From Lachnospiraceae bacterium UBA4711 (GTDB lineage Bacteria > Bacillota > Clostridia > Lachnospirales > Lachnospiraceae), in assembly GCA_002404515.1 (NCBI GenBank), contig DHJV01000015.1, forward strand, positions 1 through 5,680: a DNA stretch of 5,680 nucleotides, given 5' to 3'. The notes beneath the pieces were generated by a model. It was given only the letters and a program-made list of their open reading frames with translations. It made no database searches and was not told where the DNA came from. The position numbers and the translations under genes were made by a program. This document shows, piece by piece, positions 1-4,905 of the stretch. Numbering within the stretch: the stretch's first letter is position 1; each line of letters opens with the position of its first letter.

Positions 1-1971
1 CAAAGTGGCTGCACCTTCACGATACTGACCATTCTCGTCATACTGGCCCTGATACTTACGTTTCAGCTCAGCAATGCCATTATCAGATTCACTGCGCTTC
101 CAGTCGAGCTTATGCTTTTCGGCATCAATAACAACCATCGAATGGCGAACTGCGCGGGCTAGTTCTTCCGGTTTAGCGCCAGCCAAAGTCATGTCCATGA
201 TCAGGTTAGAGACAACACCCATCTGTTTCTGAGTATTAGCTTTTGTCATCAGCTTGACATGATTCGGATTTCCCTCCGGAATCTTATACTCGGCCTTTGG
301 GTCGAACCCTTCAAGCCCCTTCAGAGGAGGCTGAGAAGCGATCTTATAGTTCTTTCCGAAAGGAATAACCATGACAGTATCGCCATCGAAGTCAGCACCA
401 GAGAGCCGCTCTGCCACCTTAGCGTTGATGCCAACGGCATCTTTCGGATTCGTTCCGATAACACGTTTGCCTTCGGTATTCTTGTTGTTAACTTTCAACA
501 CGGGAATCTCAAACAGACCGCCATGCGGATACCGAATCAAAGCCACTGTCTCACCATCGTTATAATTCGGAGCATAGATTTCATTCTCGCTGACAGAAGT
601 AAGGGGCAAGATGACCTGATACTTCTGCCGAGGCAGTGCCGCGGCCTGCAAGGTAACTGCGTTCTTATCGCAGCCGTCTGCAAAGTCTTCAAGGAGCTTG
701 CGCTTAACAGTAGGATTCGTCAAGGATTTGATCTCATCATACTCGGCTTGCTTATCTTCAATGGCAATACCAAGCTGGCGCTTAATCAACGCAATAGGCT
801 GCTTTGCCAAGAACTGAGACGGCAGCTTATCGGCCCATTCACCCCAGTCGCCCTCGTCTGCACGCTTATTGATGAGACTCAGATGCTCTTTGCCCTTATC
901 GTCAAGGTAATAGCTCTGACCGCCCTTCTCCTTGATGAGAGAGCCGAACGGATTATCCCGATCGATCTCGCCATCTTTGGTGGTTTTGACAGGCTTCAGA
1001 ACCTTCTCCAGCGGAGTACCCTGAGTCTTATTCGTGTTGAACCGAACATCCACGCCGTCAGGCAGATCGTCGGCATACACAGCCATGCCCTTCAAGTAAT
1101 GAGTGCCATCAACAAGAATACGAACCTGTGCATACTTGGAGTCACCCAAATCCAGATCCTTCACCCCGCGCCGAAGCTCAATGACGCCGTCCTTCTGGAG
1201 TCCACCGTCCTCAGCATAGTTGATCATCAACCGCTTAGAATCAAGGCTTGAGGGGAATTCAAACGGCTTATGAAACGTCTCGCCATCGTCGTAGGAGATC
1301 GCATAATCACCGACGGAATGAATCTTCGAGGCATCATAGATTTCACTGTATTCAGTGCCGGGAGGAGTCAGGACCTTCAAAGTCGTCTTCTGTGCAGGAT
1401 TGGTTGCCTGCGGAATACGGCGATTAAAGGTGTCATAGCCTTCCATCTCCAAAATATAAAGAGCCTGGTCGAACTTAGTCCGGGAAACCCCGAGCTCGCG
1501 TTCTGCACCAGGCCCTACATCCAGAAAACCCTTCTCATTCACAAGTTCGCGCAGCTTATCAGCCGTAGCCGTAGATTGCCGCATACGGGTCTCTGCATTC
1601 TCGTTCAGCAAAGAACGTACCGAAGAATCATTATCAAAGCCCATAATGTCAGCAATTTCATTCAGACTCTTCCCTTCCTTGCGCAAGGACTTTGCCTGAT
1701 CCACCATCTGCATACGCTTCTGACTTTTAGCATAAGAGAGCTGCACGCGGAGCTTGGTGGTGGTTGTGCCCATCTTCTCCGCAATCTCTTTTTCCGTAAG
1801 CCCTTGCCCTGCATACTCATTGTACCGGCTCATAAACGTGTCGGTACGCTGCTTCGGATTTTCGCCAGACCCCCATGGGTATCGACCGGAGCCGCGGCCA
1901 GGTGCACCGTCCATGACACTGACACCGTAATGAATCATTACATCTTCGATCGGCGGTTTATCCTGGTACAT
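1..1971 (-). CDS. Single-chain two-barrel (YonO/QDE-1-like) RNA polymerase, C-terminus cut by window edge
   Basis: The frame is open for 657 codons from ATG 1971 to the window edge, so the C-terminus is missing. Residues 522-537 (RLSGADFDGDTVMVIP) carry DFDGD at 527-531 (bases 379-393). This is the Mg-binding motif of the second double-psi beta-barrel in RNA polymerase beta-prime, YonO of SPbeta and QDE-1-type enzymes. IRYP at 479-482 sits upstream, where beta-prime has its conserved R-x-P. A conserved-looking block follows (QMGVVSNLIMDMTLAGAK, 583-600). The first barrel is presumably somewhere in 200-345, by inference. The N-terminus has HYGV at 14-17, GRGSGRYPWGSGENP at 25-39 and two HTH-like stretches (about 58-80 and 102-122). 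The start follows GGAG with 9-nt spacing, 3 nt after the upstream nuclease stop. In established members this fold makes RNA from DNA (YonO) or RNA (QDE-1); DNA-templated phage transcription is the likelier role here. Family call is strong; template and timing are inferred. Confidence 0.82.
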   Translation of the reverse strand, partial: MYQDKPPIEDVMIHYGVSVMDGAPGRGSGRYPWGSGENPKQRTDTFMSRYNEYAGQGLTEKEIAEKMGTTTTKLRVQLSYAKSQKRMQMVDQAKSLRKEGKSLNEIADIMGFDNDSSVRSLLNENAETRMRQSTATADKLRELVNEKGFLDVGPGAERELGVSRTKFDQALYILEMEGYDTFNRRIPQATNPAQKTTLKVLTPPGTEYSEIYDASKIHSVGDYAISYDDGETFHKPFEFPSSLDSKRLMINYAEDGGLQKDGVIELRRGVKDLDLGDSKYAQVRILVDGTHYLKGMAVYADDLPDGVDVRFNTNKTQGTPLEKVLKPVKTTKDGEIDRDNPFGSLIKEKGGQSYYLDDKGKEHLSLINKRADEGDWGEWADKLPSQFLAKQPIALIKRQLGIAIEDKQAEYDEIKSLTNPTVKRKLLEDFADGCDKNAVTLQAAALPRQKYQVILPLTSVSENEIYAPNYNDGETVALIRYPHGGLFEIPVLKVNNKNTEGKRVIGTNPKDAVGINAKVAERLSGADFDGDTVMVIPFGKNYKIASQPPLKGLEGFDPKAEYKIPEGNPNHVKLMTKANTQKQMGVVSNLIMDMTLAGAKPEELARAVRHSMVVIDAEKHKLDWKRSESDNGIAELKRKYQGQYDENGQYREGAATL

Positions 1972-1974
1972 AGC

Positions 1975-2532
1975 TCAACTCTCCATTTCTTTCACTTGGT
2001 CAATGACTTTATCGGCTTCTACAATCTTCTTGGTAATTGCCAGAATATCATTGGGGTCCGGCTTCTCCACCAAAATATCATCGCTCTGGTAAATACGAAG
2101 CTCTGTATCAATGTCGCTTGGCTTGATGCCATACTCAAGGCAGAACAAAGCTGCATAAATCATCAGCTGCTCAATATGAGCCGGAACCTTGCCGGTCTTC
2201 AAATCATGGATACGAAGCAAGTCTCCGCGCAGGTCGATTGCATCAGCAGTGCCAAAACAATTCGGAGAGTAATATAAAACCTGCTCAGGCTGCAATTTAA
2301 AACCGATCGCATCATTGACATACATGTTCAGTGTCTTGCGGGATTTCGGAAGTTTCTGGCCAAGGTCGATGGACTCGGCTGCATACTCGTGCAATCTGGT
2401 ACCTCTTGCTACAGCCAGAAAATTGCGATAGGCTTCCGCAATCTTATTGGGATCATAGTTCAGCCAGTGGTACTTGCTGGCACCTAAAAAGGCATGTTGC
2501 CCTTTAAGTTTCGAATGATCGTTGAAGTTCAT
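1975..2532 (-). CDS. RecB/Cas4-type PD-(D/E)XK nuclease
   Basis: This 185-aa protein has the ordered motifs of the RecB/Cas4-like nuclease superfamily: GTRLHE with H48, GTADAID with D97, HDLKTGK with D110 and K112, and EQLMIYA with Q122 and Y126. These correspond to the H, D, D-x-K and QxxxY metal and catalytic positions. No cysteine cluster like that of Cas4 is visible, so an Fe-S centre is unlikely. The length fits compact phage exonucleases of this superfamily. ATG 2532 is preceded by AAGGAGG (2541-2547) with 8-nt spacing. The start lies inside the upstream VRR-NUC gene, overlapping by 29 nt, and the stop is 3 nt before the polymerase-like gene, so the three are probably co-translated. The likely job is processing DNA ends during phage replication or recombination. 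The superfamily is clear from motifs; the substrate is inferred. Confidence 0.85.
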   Translation of the reverse strand: MNFNDHSKLKGQHAFLGASKYHWLNYDPNKIAEAYRNFLAVARGTRLHEYAAESIDLGQKLPKSRKTLNMYVNDAIGFKLQPEQVLYYSPNCFGTADAIDLRGDLLRIHDLKTGKVPAHIEQLMIYAALFCLEYGIKPSDIDTELRIYQSDDILVEKPDPNDILAITKKIVEADKVIDQVKEMES

Positions 2533-2797
2533 TCAGAACATCCTCCTTGTTCTCAGGATAAACAAAACGAGCGAACGACATCTCTGCCATTCGCTCAACG
2601 TAATAATCCTGATTCGGCTGGTGGTTCGCATTTTCCGCCTTCTTGCATTCAAGGGCCGCCCAGTGGTCTTTGTACAGAACCATCAGATCTGGGATGCCCT
2701 GAATATAATTGGCATCGTTTTTCAGCACCATACAGCCAGGGAAGCGTTTTTTCAGATCATCGATCAGACCCTTCTGAAATTTGCTTTCTTTTGCCAT
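2504..2797 (-). CDS. VRR-NUC domain nuclease
   Basis: A 97-aa protein with the compact VRR-NUC layout: an N-terminal helix (KFQKGLIDDLKKRF), then IQGIPDLMV with D37, then ALECKKAE with E50, K52 and K53, and a trailing NQDYYVERM helix with Q63. These match the G-x-PD and E-x-K catalytic core of PD-(D/E)XK enzymes related to Holliday-junction resolvases. VRR-NUC proteins of this size are common in Firmicutes phage replication modules. ATG 2797 was chosen over an upstream in-frame TTG at 2821 because AAAGGAG (2806-2812) sits 8 nt before it and would lie inside the longer version. It is first in a three-gene operon and overlaps the next nuclease by 29 nt. A structure-specific endonuclease role on branched phage DNA is inferred from the family. 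Confidence 0.85.
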   Translation of the reverse strand: MAKESKFQKGLIDDLKKRFPGCMVLKNDANYIQGIPDLMVLYKDHWAALECKKAENANHQPNQDYYVERMAEMSFARFVYPENKEDVLNELQRSFET

Positions 2798-2805
2798 AAG
2801 GCCTT

Positions 2806-2812
2806 CTCCTTT
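2806..2812 (-). promoter_or_regulatory. Ribosome binding site of the VRR-NUC gene, half buried in a palindrome
   Basis: AAAGGAG lies 8 nt before ATG 2797 and fixes that start. Its upstream half is part of the 10-bp palindrome CTTTGCAAAG (2809-2818), so a protein bound there, or local RNA pairing, could affect translation of the operon. That regulatory idea is inference. Confidence 0.6.
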
Positions 2813-2822
2813 GCAAAGCAAA

Positions 2823-2876
2823 AGATAATATGCCTTGAAAACTGCCTAAAACAGTTAAAAACGGGACATATTATCT
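2823..2876. repeat. Nested inverted repeat in the leader of the nuclease-polymerase operon
   Basis: Perfect 10-bp arms AGATAATATG (2823-2832) and CATATTATCT (2867-2876) are separated by 34 nt. Inside lies a 5-bp inverted repeat, AACTG (2840-2844) and CAGTT (2852-2856). In the minus-strand transcript this could form a stem with an inner hairpin about 10 nt upstream of the ribosome binding site. On DNA, each arm contains a -10-like AT-rich hexamer. It could be an operator pair, an RNA leader structure or a promoter element; the sequence does not decide between them. Confidence 0.5.
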
Positions 2877-2898
2877 CTCTCATAATAGGGCATGTTTT

Positions 2899-2920
2899 TT
2901 TCGCGAACCCCAAGGCGAAA
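2899..2920. repeat. Short inverted repeat TTTCGC-N10-GCGAAA
   Basis: Six-base arms TTTCGC (2899-2904) and GCGAAA (2915-2920) flank a 10-base spacer. It sits just past the terminator at 2930-2962 and before the leader of the nuclease-polymerase operon. No U-tract follows on the minus strand, so it is not a terminator. It could be an operator next to the operon promoter. No convincing -35/-10 pair was found between 2823 and 2929. Confidence 0.3.
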
Positions 2921-2929
2921 TCAGAGCAT

Positions 2930-2962
2930 AAGAAAAGGCCCATGCAGTTTCCTGCACAGGCC
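2930..2962 (-). terminator. Intrinsic terminator with GAAA tetraloop
   Basis: On the minus strand GGCCTGTGCAG (2962-2952) pairs with CTGCATGGGCC (2947-2937) as an 11-bp stem with two G-U wobbles. The loop is GAAA, and TTTTCTT follows (2936-2930). It lies about 32 nt after the stop of the 97-aa zinc-ribbon gene, ending that transcript and insulating the nuclease-polymerase operon. Confidence 0.85.
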
Positions 2963-2994
2963 ATAGGGAAAATATCAATATTCAGCGGCACCGG

Positions 2995-3288
2995 TCAGTC
3001 GTAAGTAGATGCCTCCGTGGGATAGCTTCCAAACAGTTCTGCATCCTCAGCAGTAATGCTATAGCCACAGCTTGGGCACTCAAACCATTTTCCGCCGTCA
3101 CGCTCTTCGCACTTCACATGACAATGCGGGCACCACTGTTCGCCGGTCGGTAAGAAGTCAGCCATGTGAACCTTGTTCACTTCGACTTTACCATCCGGCC
3201 CATCCAGAACATGGATCTCGTTGCCATGCTCCATGTAGGTATCTACTTCCGTAACTTCTGATTTCCGTTTTCTATTGAACAATCCCAT
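2995..3288 (-). CDS. Small zinc-ribbon protein of unknown function
   Basis: A 97-aa protein. The basic N-terminus (MGLFNRKRKS) is followed by an acidic middle and then CPHC (C53, C56) and CPSCGY (C71, C74), a zinc-ribbon knuckle pair 15 residues apart. No catalytic motif is recognisable. ATG 3288 is preceded by AAGGAGG (3296-3302) with 7-nt spacing. It has its own promoter-like sequence at 3326-3354 and a terminator right after it, so it is probably a single-gene transcript. DNA, RNA or protein binding is possible for such ribbons, but nothing in the sequence identifies the partner. Confidence 0.75.
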   Translation of the reverse strand: MGLFNRKRKSEVTEVDTYMEHGNEIHVLDGPDGKVEVNKVHMADFLPTGEQWCPHCHVKCEERDGGKWFECPSCGYSITAEDAELFGSYPTEASTYD

Positions 3289-3325
3289 TGCTTAACCTCC
3301 TTGTGTAGTTTCCTCGGACAATTTC

Positions 3326-3354
3326 AGTATAACCAAAATATCAGTCCACCGCAA
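3326..3354 (-). promoter_or_regulatory. Likely sigma70-type promoter for the 97-aa zinc-ribbon gene
   Basis: On the minus strand TTGCGG (3354-3349) and TATACT (3331-3326) are separated by 17 nt. The -10 matches consensus at 5 of 6 positions and the -35 at 3 of 6. It lies in the gap between the XRE stop and the gene starting at 3288, which leaves a leader of about 30 nt ending in a strong AAGGAGG. Confidence 0.5.
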
Positions 3355-3364
3355 CAAGGAAATT

Positions 3365-3377
3365 GTAAAATTTTTAC
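3365..3377. repeat. 13-bp palindrome over the XRE stop codon
   Basis: GTAAAATTTTTAC is a palindrome around one central base. It spans the TAA of the XRE gene (3374-3376) and lies just upstream of the promoter at 3326-3354. It could be an operator for the next gene. There is no hairpin loop, so it is not a terminator. Confidence 0.3.
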
Positions 3378-3787
3378 TTCACATAACGAAGATCCTCCAC
3401 ACTGCAATTCATGGCCTTCGCCATTTTATCGATTTGGTAAAAGCTCGGAAAATGCTTGCCGTAAAGATAATCCGAGATGTTAGGCTGAGGAATACCGGTC
3501 TTTGCACTGAGTTCTTCTTGTGTTAAACCACTATGTTCAAGAGCTCGACGAAGTAATACACCAAATATCCGTCTAAAACTTTCTTTGTCTAAATTTTTAT
3601 CGTCCTTCGGAATCGGGATCAGGACATTATTCGTCAAGTTATAGAAATAATCGTACTTGGAGTTCGTCTCGAGTAAGAGCATAAGCTGGACATATTCTCT
3701 GGCATGGATAACCTCGCCCAATAAATCAGGAAAATATAAATAAACCTGATGCATGTAACTATTCATCAAATTGGATTCTCGGCTCAC
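3374..3787 (-). CDS. XRE-family helix-turn-helix transcriptional regulator
   Basis: A 137-aa protein with a helical N-terminal half of unknown function (about 1-70) and a C-terminal Cro/C1-type HTH (about 75-134). The HTH reads LTQEELSAKTGI for helix 2, then PQPNISDYLYGK for the recognition helix, then FYQIDKMAKAMNCSVEDL. Having the HTH at the C-terminus is less usual than the N-terminal placement of C1-like repressors. The start is GTG 3787, fixed by AAAGGAG (3796-3802) with 8-nt spacing. A longer TTG version from 3841 would translate through the two repeat copies at 3813-3830 and is rejected. Those copies lie 26-43 nt upstream of the start, and seven more follow further upstream, so autoregulation through the array is plausible but inferred. 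Confidence 0.8.
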   Translation of the reverse strand: MSRESNLMNSYMHQVYLYFPDLLGEVIHAREYVQLMLLLETNSKYDYFYNLTNNVLIPIPKDDKNLDKESFRRIFGVLLRRALEHSGLTQEELSAKTGIPQPNISDYLYGKHFPSFYQIDKMAKAMNCSVEDLRYVK

Positions 3788-3795
3788 TGGTCTAT

Positions 3796-3802
3796 CTCCT
3801 TT
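3796..3802 (-). promoter_or_regulatory. Ribosome binding site that fixes the GTG start of the XRE gene
   Basis: AAAGGAG is 8 nt upstream of GTG 3787. It excludes the in-frame TTG at 3841, which would place this site inside the coding region. Confidence 0.75.
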
Positions 3803-3899
3803 CAAAACATTTTGTAGCACATGTAGCACATTTTTTTTCAAAAAATTTGGATTTTTAATTATATATTACTATTTATAATATATTTGCTATAAATCCGTA

Positions 3900-3929
3900 T
3901 ATATAAATAAAATAGGGTAATTTTTGCAA
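3900..3929 (-). promoter_or_regulatory. Possible promoter for the XRE gene inside the repeat array
   Basis: On the minus strand TTGCAA (3929-3924) and TATATA (3905-3900) are separated by 18 nt; shifting by one gives TTATAT at 17 nt. The site at 3936-3944 abuts the upstream edge and the pair at 3813-3830 would lie in the leader, so protein bound to the array could block it. The surroundings are so AT-rich that chance matches are likely. Confidence 0.3.
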
Positions 3930-3935
3930 TTTTTT

Positions 3936-3966
3936 TGTGCTACATTCTATTTTTGTGCTACAAAAT
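3936..3966. repeat. First copy of a duplicated two-site unit
   Basis: Two TGTGCTACA sites 18 bp apart, joined by TTCTATTTT and followed by AAAA. The same arrangement recurs at 4097-4127, with TTCGATTTT as the linker. The two units therefore differ at a single position, so the array grew by copying a two-site module as well as single sites. Confidence 0.8.
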
Positions 3967-4096
3967 GTCTGTTTTTATACCATATTTGCTATAATTTTAG
4001 ACTTTTTCATGATTTCCTTATAAAATCGGTACCTTTTGCAGCCTCAAAATTTTTGTGCTACATTTTGCCCTATTTTTGTAGCACATTTTTATTTTT

Positions 4097-4127
4097 TGTG
4101 CTACATTCGATTTTTGTGCTACAAAAG
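4097..4127. repeat. Second copy of the duplicated two-site unit
   Basis: Nearly identical to 3936-3966, 161 bp away in the same orientation. It is preceded by an inverted site at 4077-4085, so 4077-4105 forms a 9-bp perfect inverted repeat with an 11-nt AT-only spacer. Confidence 0.8.
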
Positions 4128-4149
4128 GCCCAATTTTGTGCTACATTTT

Positions 4150-4326
4150 TCAGTCAGGATGCTTCATTTTCTCGACTTTATAAGCCAAATCGATCGTATC
4201 TCGGAGCACCTCAGACGTCGATTTTTTGCTCCAAAATGCTACTGTTTTCAATTTCCGAAGGTCATCTTTCCCAATTCTGAGTGAGAGATGCACGTCCTTC
4301 GGGTCCTTATTCTTCTTGATTTCCAC
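4150..4326 (-). CDS. Ribbon-helix-helix DNA-binding protein (Arc/CopG type)
   Basis: A 58-aa protein with a full ribbon-helix-helix unit. KDVHLSLRI (about 10-18) is the DNA-contacting beta strand, DDLRKLKTVAFWSKK is helix A, and STSEVLRDTIDLAYKVEKM is helix B. Such proteins bind DNA as dimers, often cooperatively on iterated short sites. GTG 4326 was chosen because GGGGAGG (4336-4342) lies 9 nt upstream. A GTG at 4371 in the same frame would add a basic tail (GPGKKRRLGRQ) but has no ribosome binding site and overlaps the upstream gene by 65 nt. The chosen start overlaps that gene by 20 nt, implying coupled translation. The gene ends 4 nt before the repeat array, making it a prime candidate for the array-binding protein; that link is inference. 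Confidence 0.8.
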   Translation of the reverse strand: MEIKKNKDPKDVHLSLRIGKDDLRKLKTVAFWSKKSTSEVLRDTIDLAYKVEKMKHPD

Positions 4327-4717
4327 CTGATTTTGCCTCCCCAAACGGCGCTTCTTCCCCGGTCCAACCACAGTCTTTACAGTAGAAAACCGTCTCCTTA
4401 TCCTTTGAATCGAACATCGGAATTCCCATTATGTTCTTATTTTTAAACTTCCAATCCAAGCTGGCATTGAGAATCCTCTTGCATTTCGGGCAGTGAAAAT
4501 AGTCTTTTTGATTGGGATTGATCGCCATGTATAGCTCGATATAACGGTCTCTTTTGCAGTCGTATTTAAAAATCAAGGAGTGAATATCAGATGCAATAGT
4601 GCGCGGTGTATCGTAATAAGGATTGTCACAAACTCCTTTGCACGATTCATACTTCAAATCGTTCAGACAATCAAGAATCATATCAAGATCTTTCTTATCA
4701 AATTTCAAATCTTCCAT
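4307..4717 (-). CDS. Zinc-ribbon protein of unknown function, 136 aa
   Basis: The N-terminal half is helical and rich in charged residues (MEDLKFDKKDLDMILDCLND), with two extra cysteines (C26, C30). The C-terminal half has CPKC (C76, C79) and CKDCGW (C113, C116), two zinc knuckles 33 residues apart. No enzyme motif is recognised. ATG 4717 follows AAGGAGG with 7-nt spacing, and the TAA of the upstream 56-aa gene is the first part of that site (TAAGGAGG), so termination and initiation are tightly linked. It overlaps the ribbon-helix-helix gene by 20 nt. Function is unknown. Confidence 0.75.
   Translation of the reverse strand: MEDLKFDKKDLDMILDCLNDLKYESCKGVCDNPYYDTPRTIASDIHSLIFKYDCKRDRYIELYMAINPNQKDYFHCPKCKRILNASLDWKFKNKNIMGIPMFDSKDKETVFYCKDCGWTGEEAPFGEAKSGGNQEE
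4336..4342 (-). promoter_or_regulatory. Ribosome binding site that fixes the GTG start of the ribbon-helix-helix gene
   Basis: GGGGAGG lies 9 nt upstream of GTG 4326, inside the 3' end of the preceding zinc-ribbon gene. It supports the 58-aa product over a 73-aa version. Confidence 0.6.
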
Positions 4718-4729
4718 AATCAGCCCTCC

Positions 4730-4900
4730 TTAGGCATACTCAAATCCATCGTTTACCCAGCCACAAAACGCACATTTCCGGCATAAATACCATCCATGCT
4801 TTTCGTTTCCTTTGATTTCGGCTACAACTTTCTGCCCACAAACAGGACATTTCGTATCCGCCTCATCGACGATTTTCTTGACTTCCTCATCCAAAGGCAT
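4730..4900 (-). CDS. 56-aa zinc-ribbon protein
   Basis: A small gene easily missed because of its length. The protein starts MPLDEEVKKIVDEADTK, followed by CPVCGQ (C18, C21) and a cysteine-rich end: CRKC (C40, C43), then C46 in FCGW. The spacing fits a zinc ribbon. ATG 4900 is preceded by AAAGGAG about 11 nt upstream. An in-frame ATG at 4909 sits almost on top of that site and is less likely. The ribosome binding site lies in the last codons of the gene ending at 4906, and its own stop overlaps the ribosome binding site of the next gene, so it is locked into the operon. Unknown function. Confidence 0.75.
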   Translation of the reverse strand: MPLDEEVKKIVDEADTKCPVCGQKVVAEIKGNEKHGWYLCRKCAFCGWVNDGFEYA

Positions 4901-4905
4901 AAATA

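Larger units (their letters stand above)
3813..4145. repeat. Array of nine TGTGCTACA repeats in an AT-rich intergenic region
   Basis: Nine exact copies of a 9-mer occur in 333 bp. TGTAGCACA is at 3813-3821, 3822-3830 (directly abutting) and 4077-4085. TGTGCTACA is at 3936-3944, 3954-3962, 4054-4062, 4097-4105, 4115-4123 and 4137-4145. Two weaker copies (TTTGCTATA, 7 of 9) lie at 3883-3891 and 3985-3993, each inside a 13-bp repeat ATATTTGCTATAA. Most copies follow a T-run. Start spacing in the clusters is 18-23 bp, roughly two helix turns. The interval 3842-4149 is otherwise gene-free and extremely AT-rich (notably 3841-3915). It lies between a ribbon-helix-helix gene and an XRE gene. This is the pattern of iterons, operator arrays or partition centromeres; which one is not decided here. 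Confidence 0.9.

Noticed and set aside
1..1971. Naming the large protein a viral RNA-dependent RNA polymerase.
   Set aside because: The double-barrel fold is shared by DNA-templated YonO and by QDE-1. The flanking DNA nucleases and the DNA-phage setting make DNA-templated synthesis more likely, so the template is left open.
259..2277. Two long plus-strand open frames (259-1251 and 1270-2277).
   Set aside because: They lie antisense to the polymerase and nuclease genes, have no ribosome binding sites, and their translations show no domain. The minus strand carries the DFDGD and nuclease motifs.
2764..2991. Minus-strand frame of 75 codons upstream of the VRR-NUC gene.
   Set aside because: It runs through the terminator and the inverted repeats, has no ribosome binding site, and overlaps the nuclease start in another frame.
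3788..3841. Extension of the XRE gene to a TTG at 3841.
   Set aside because: It would encode the repeat copies and swallow the AAAGGAG site that fits GTG 3787.
3982..3996. Plus-strand extended -10 element TGCTATAAT.
   Set aside because: No plausible -35 and no plus-strand gene downstream. It is better explained as a decayed copy of the array repeat.
3975..4010. An 11-codon minus-strand frame (MKKSKIIANMV) with AAGGA just upstream, possibly a leader peptide.
   Set aside because: The spacing is only about 4 nt, the sequence is low complexity, and there is no stem-loop attenuator after it. Not supported without conservation.
3813..4145. CRISPR array interpretation of the repeats.
   Set aside because: Repeats are only 9 bp, spacers vary from 0 to about 90 bp and some share sequence, and copies occur in both orientations.
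3924..4284. Plus-strand open frames across the repeat array, with repeated FCAT and similar peptides.
   Set aside because: The peptide repeats are translations of the TTTTTGTGCTACA DNA repeats in low-complexity AT-rich sequence. There is no ribosome binding site and the frames run into the ribbon-helix-helix gene antisense.
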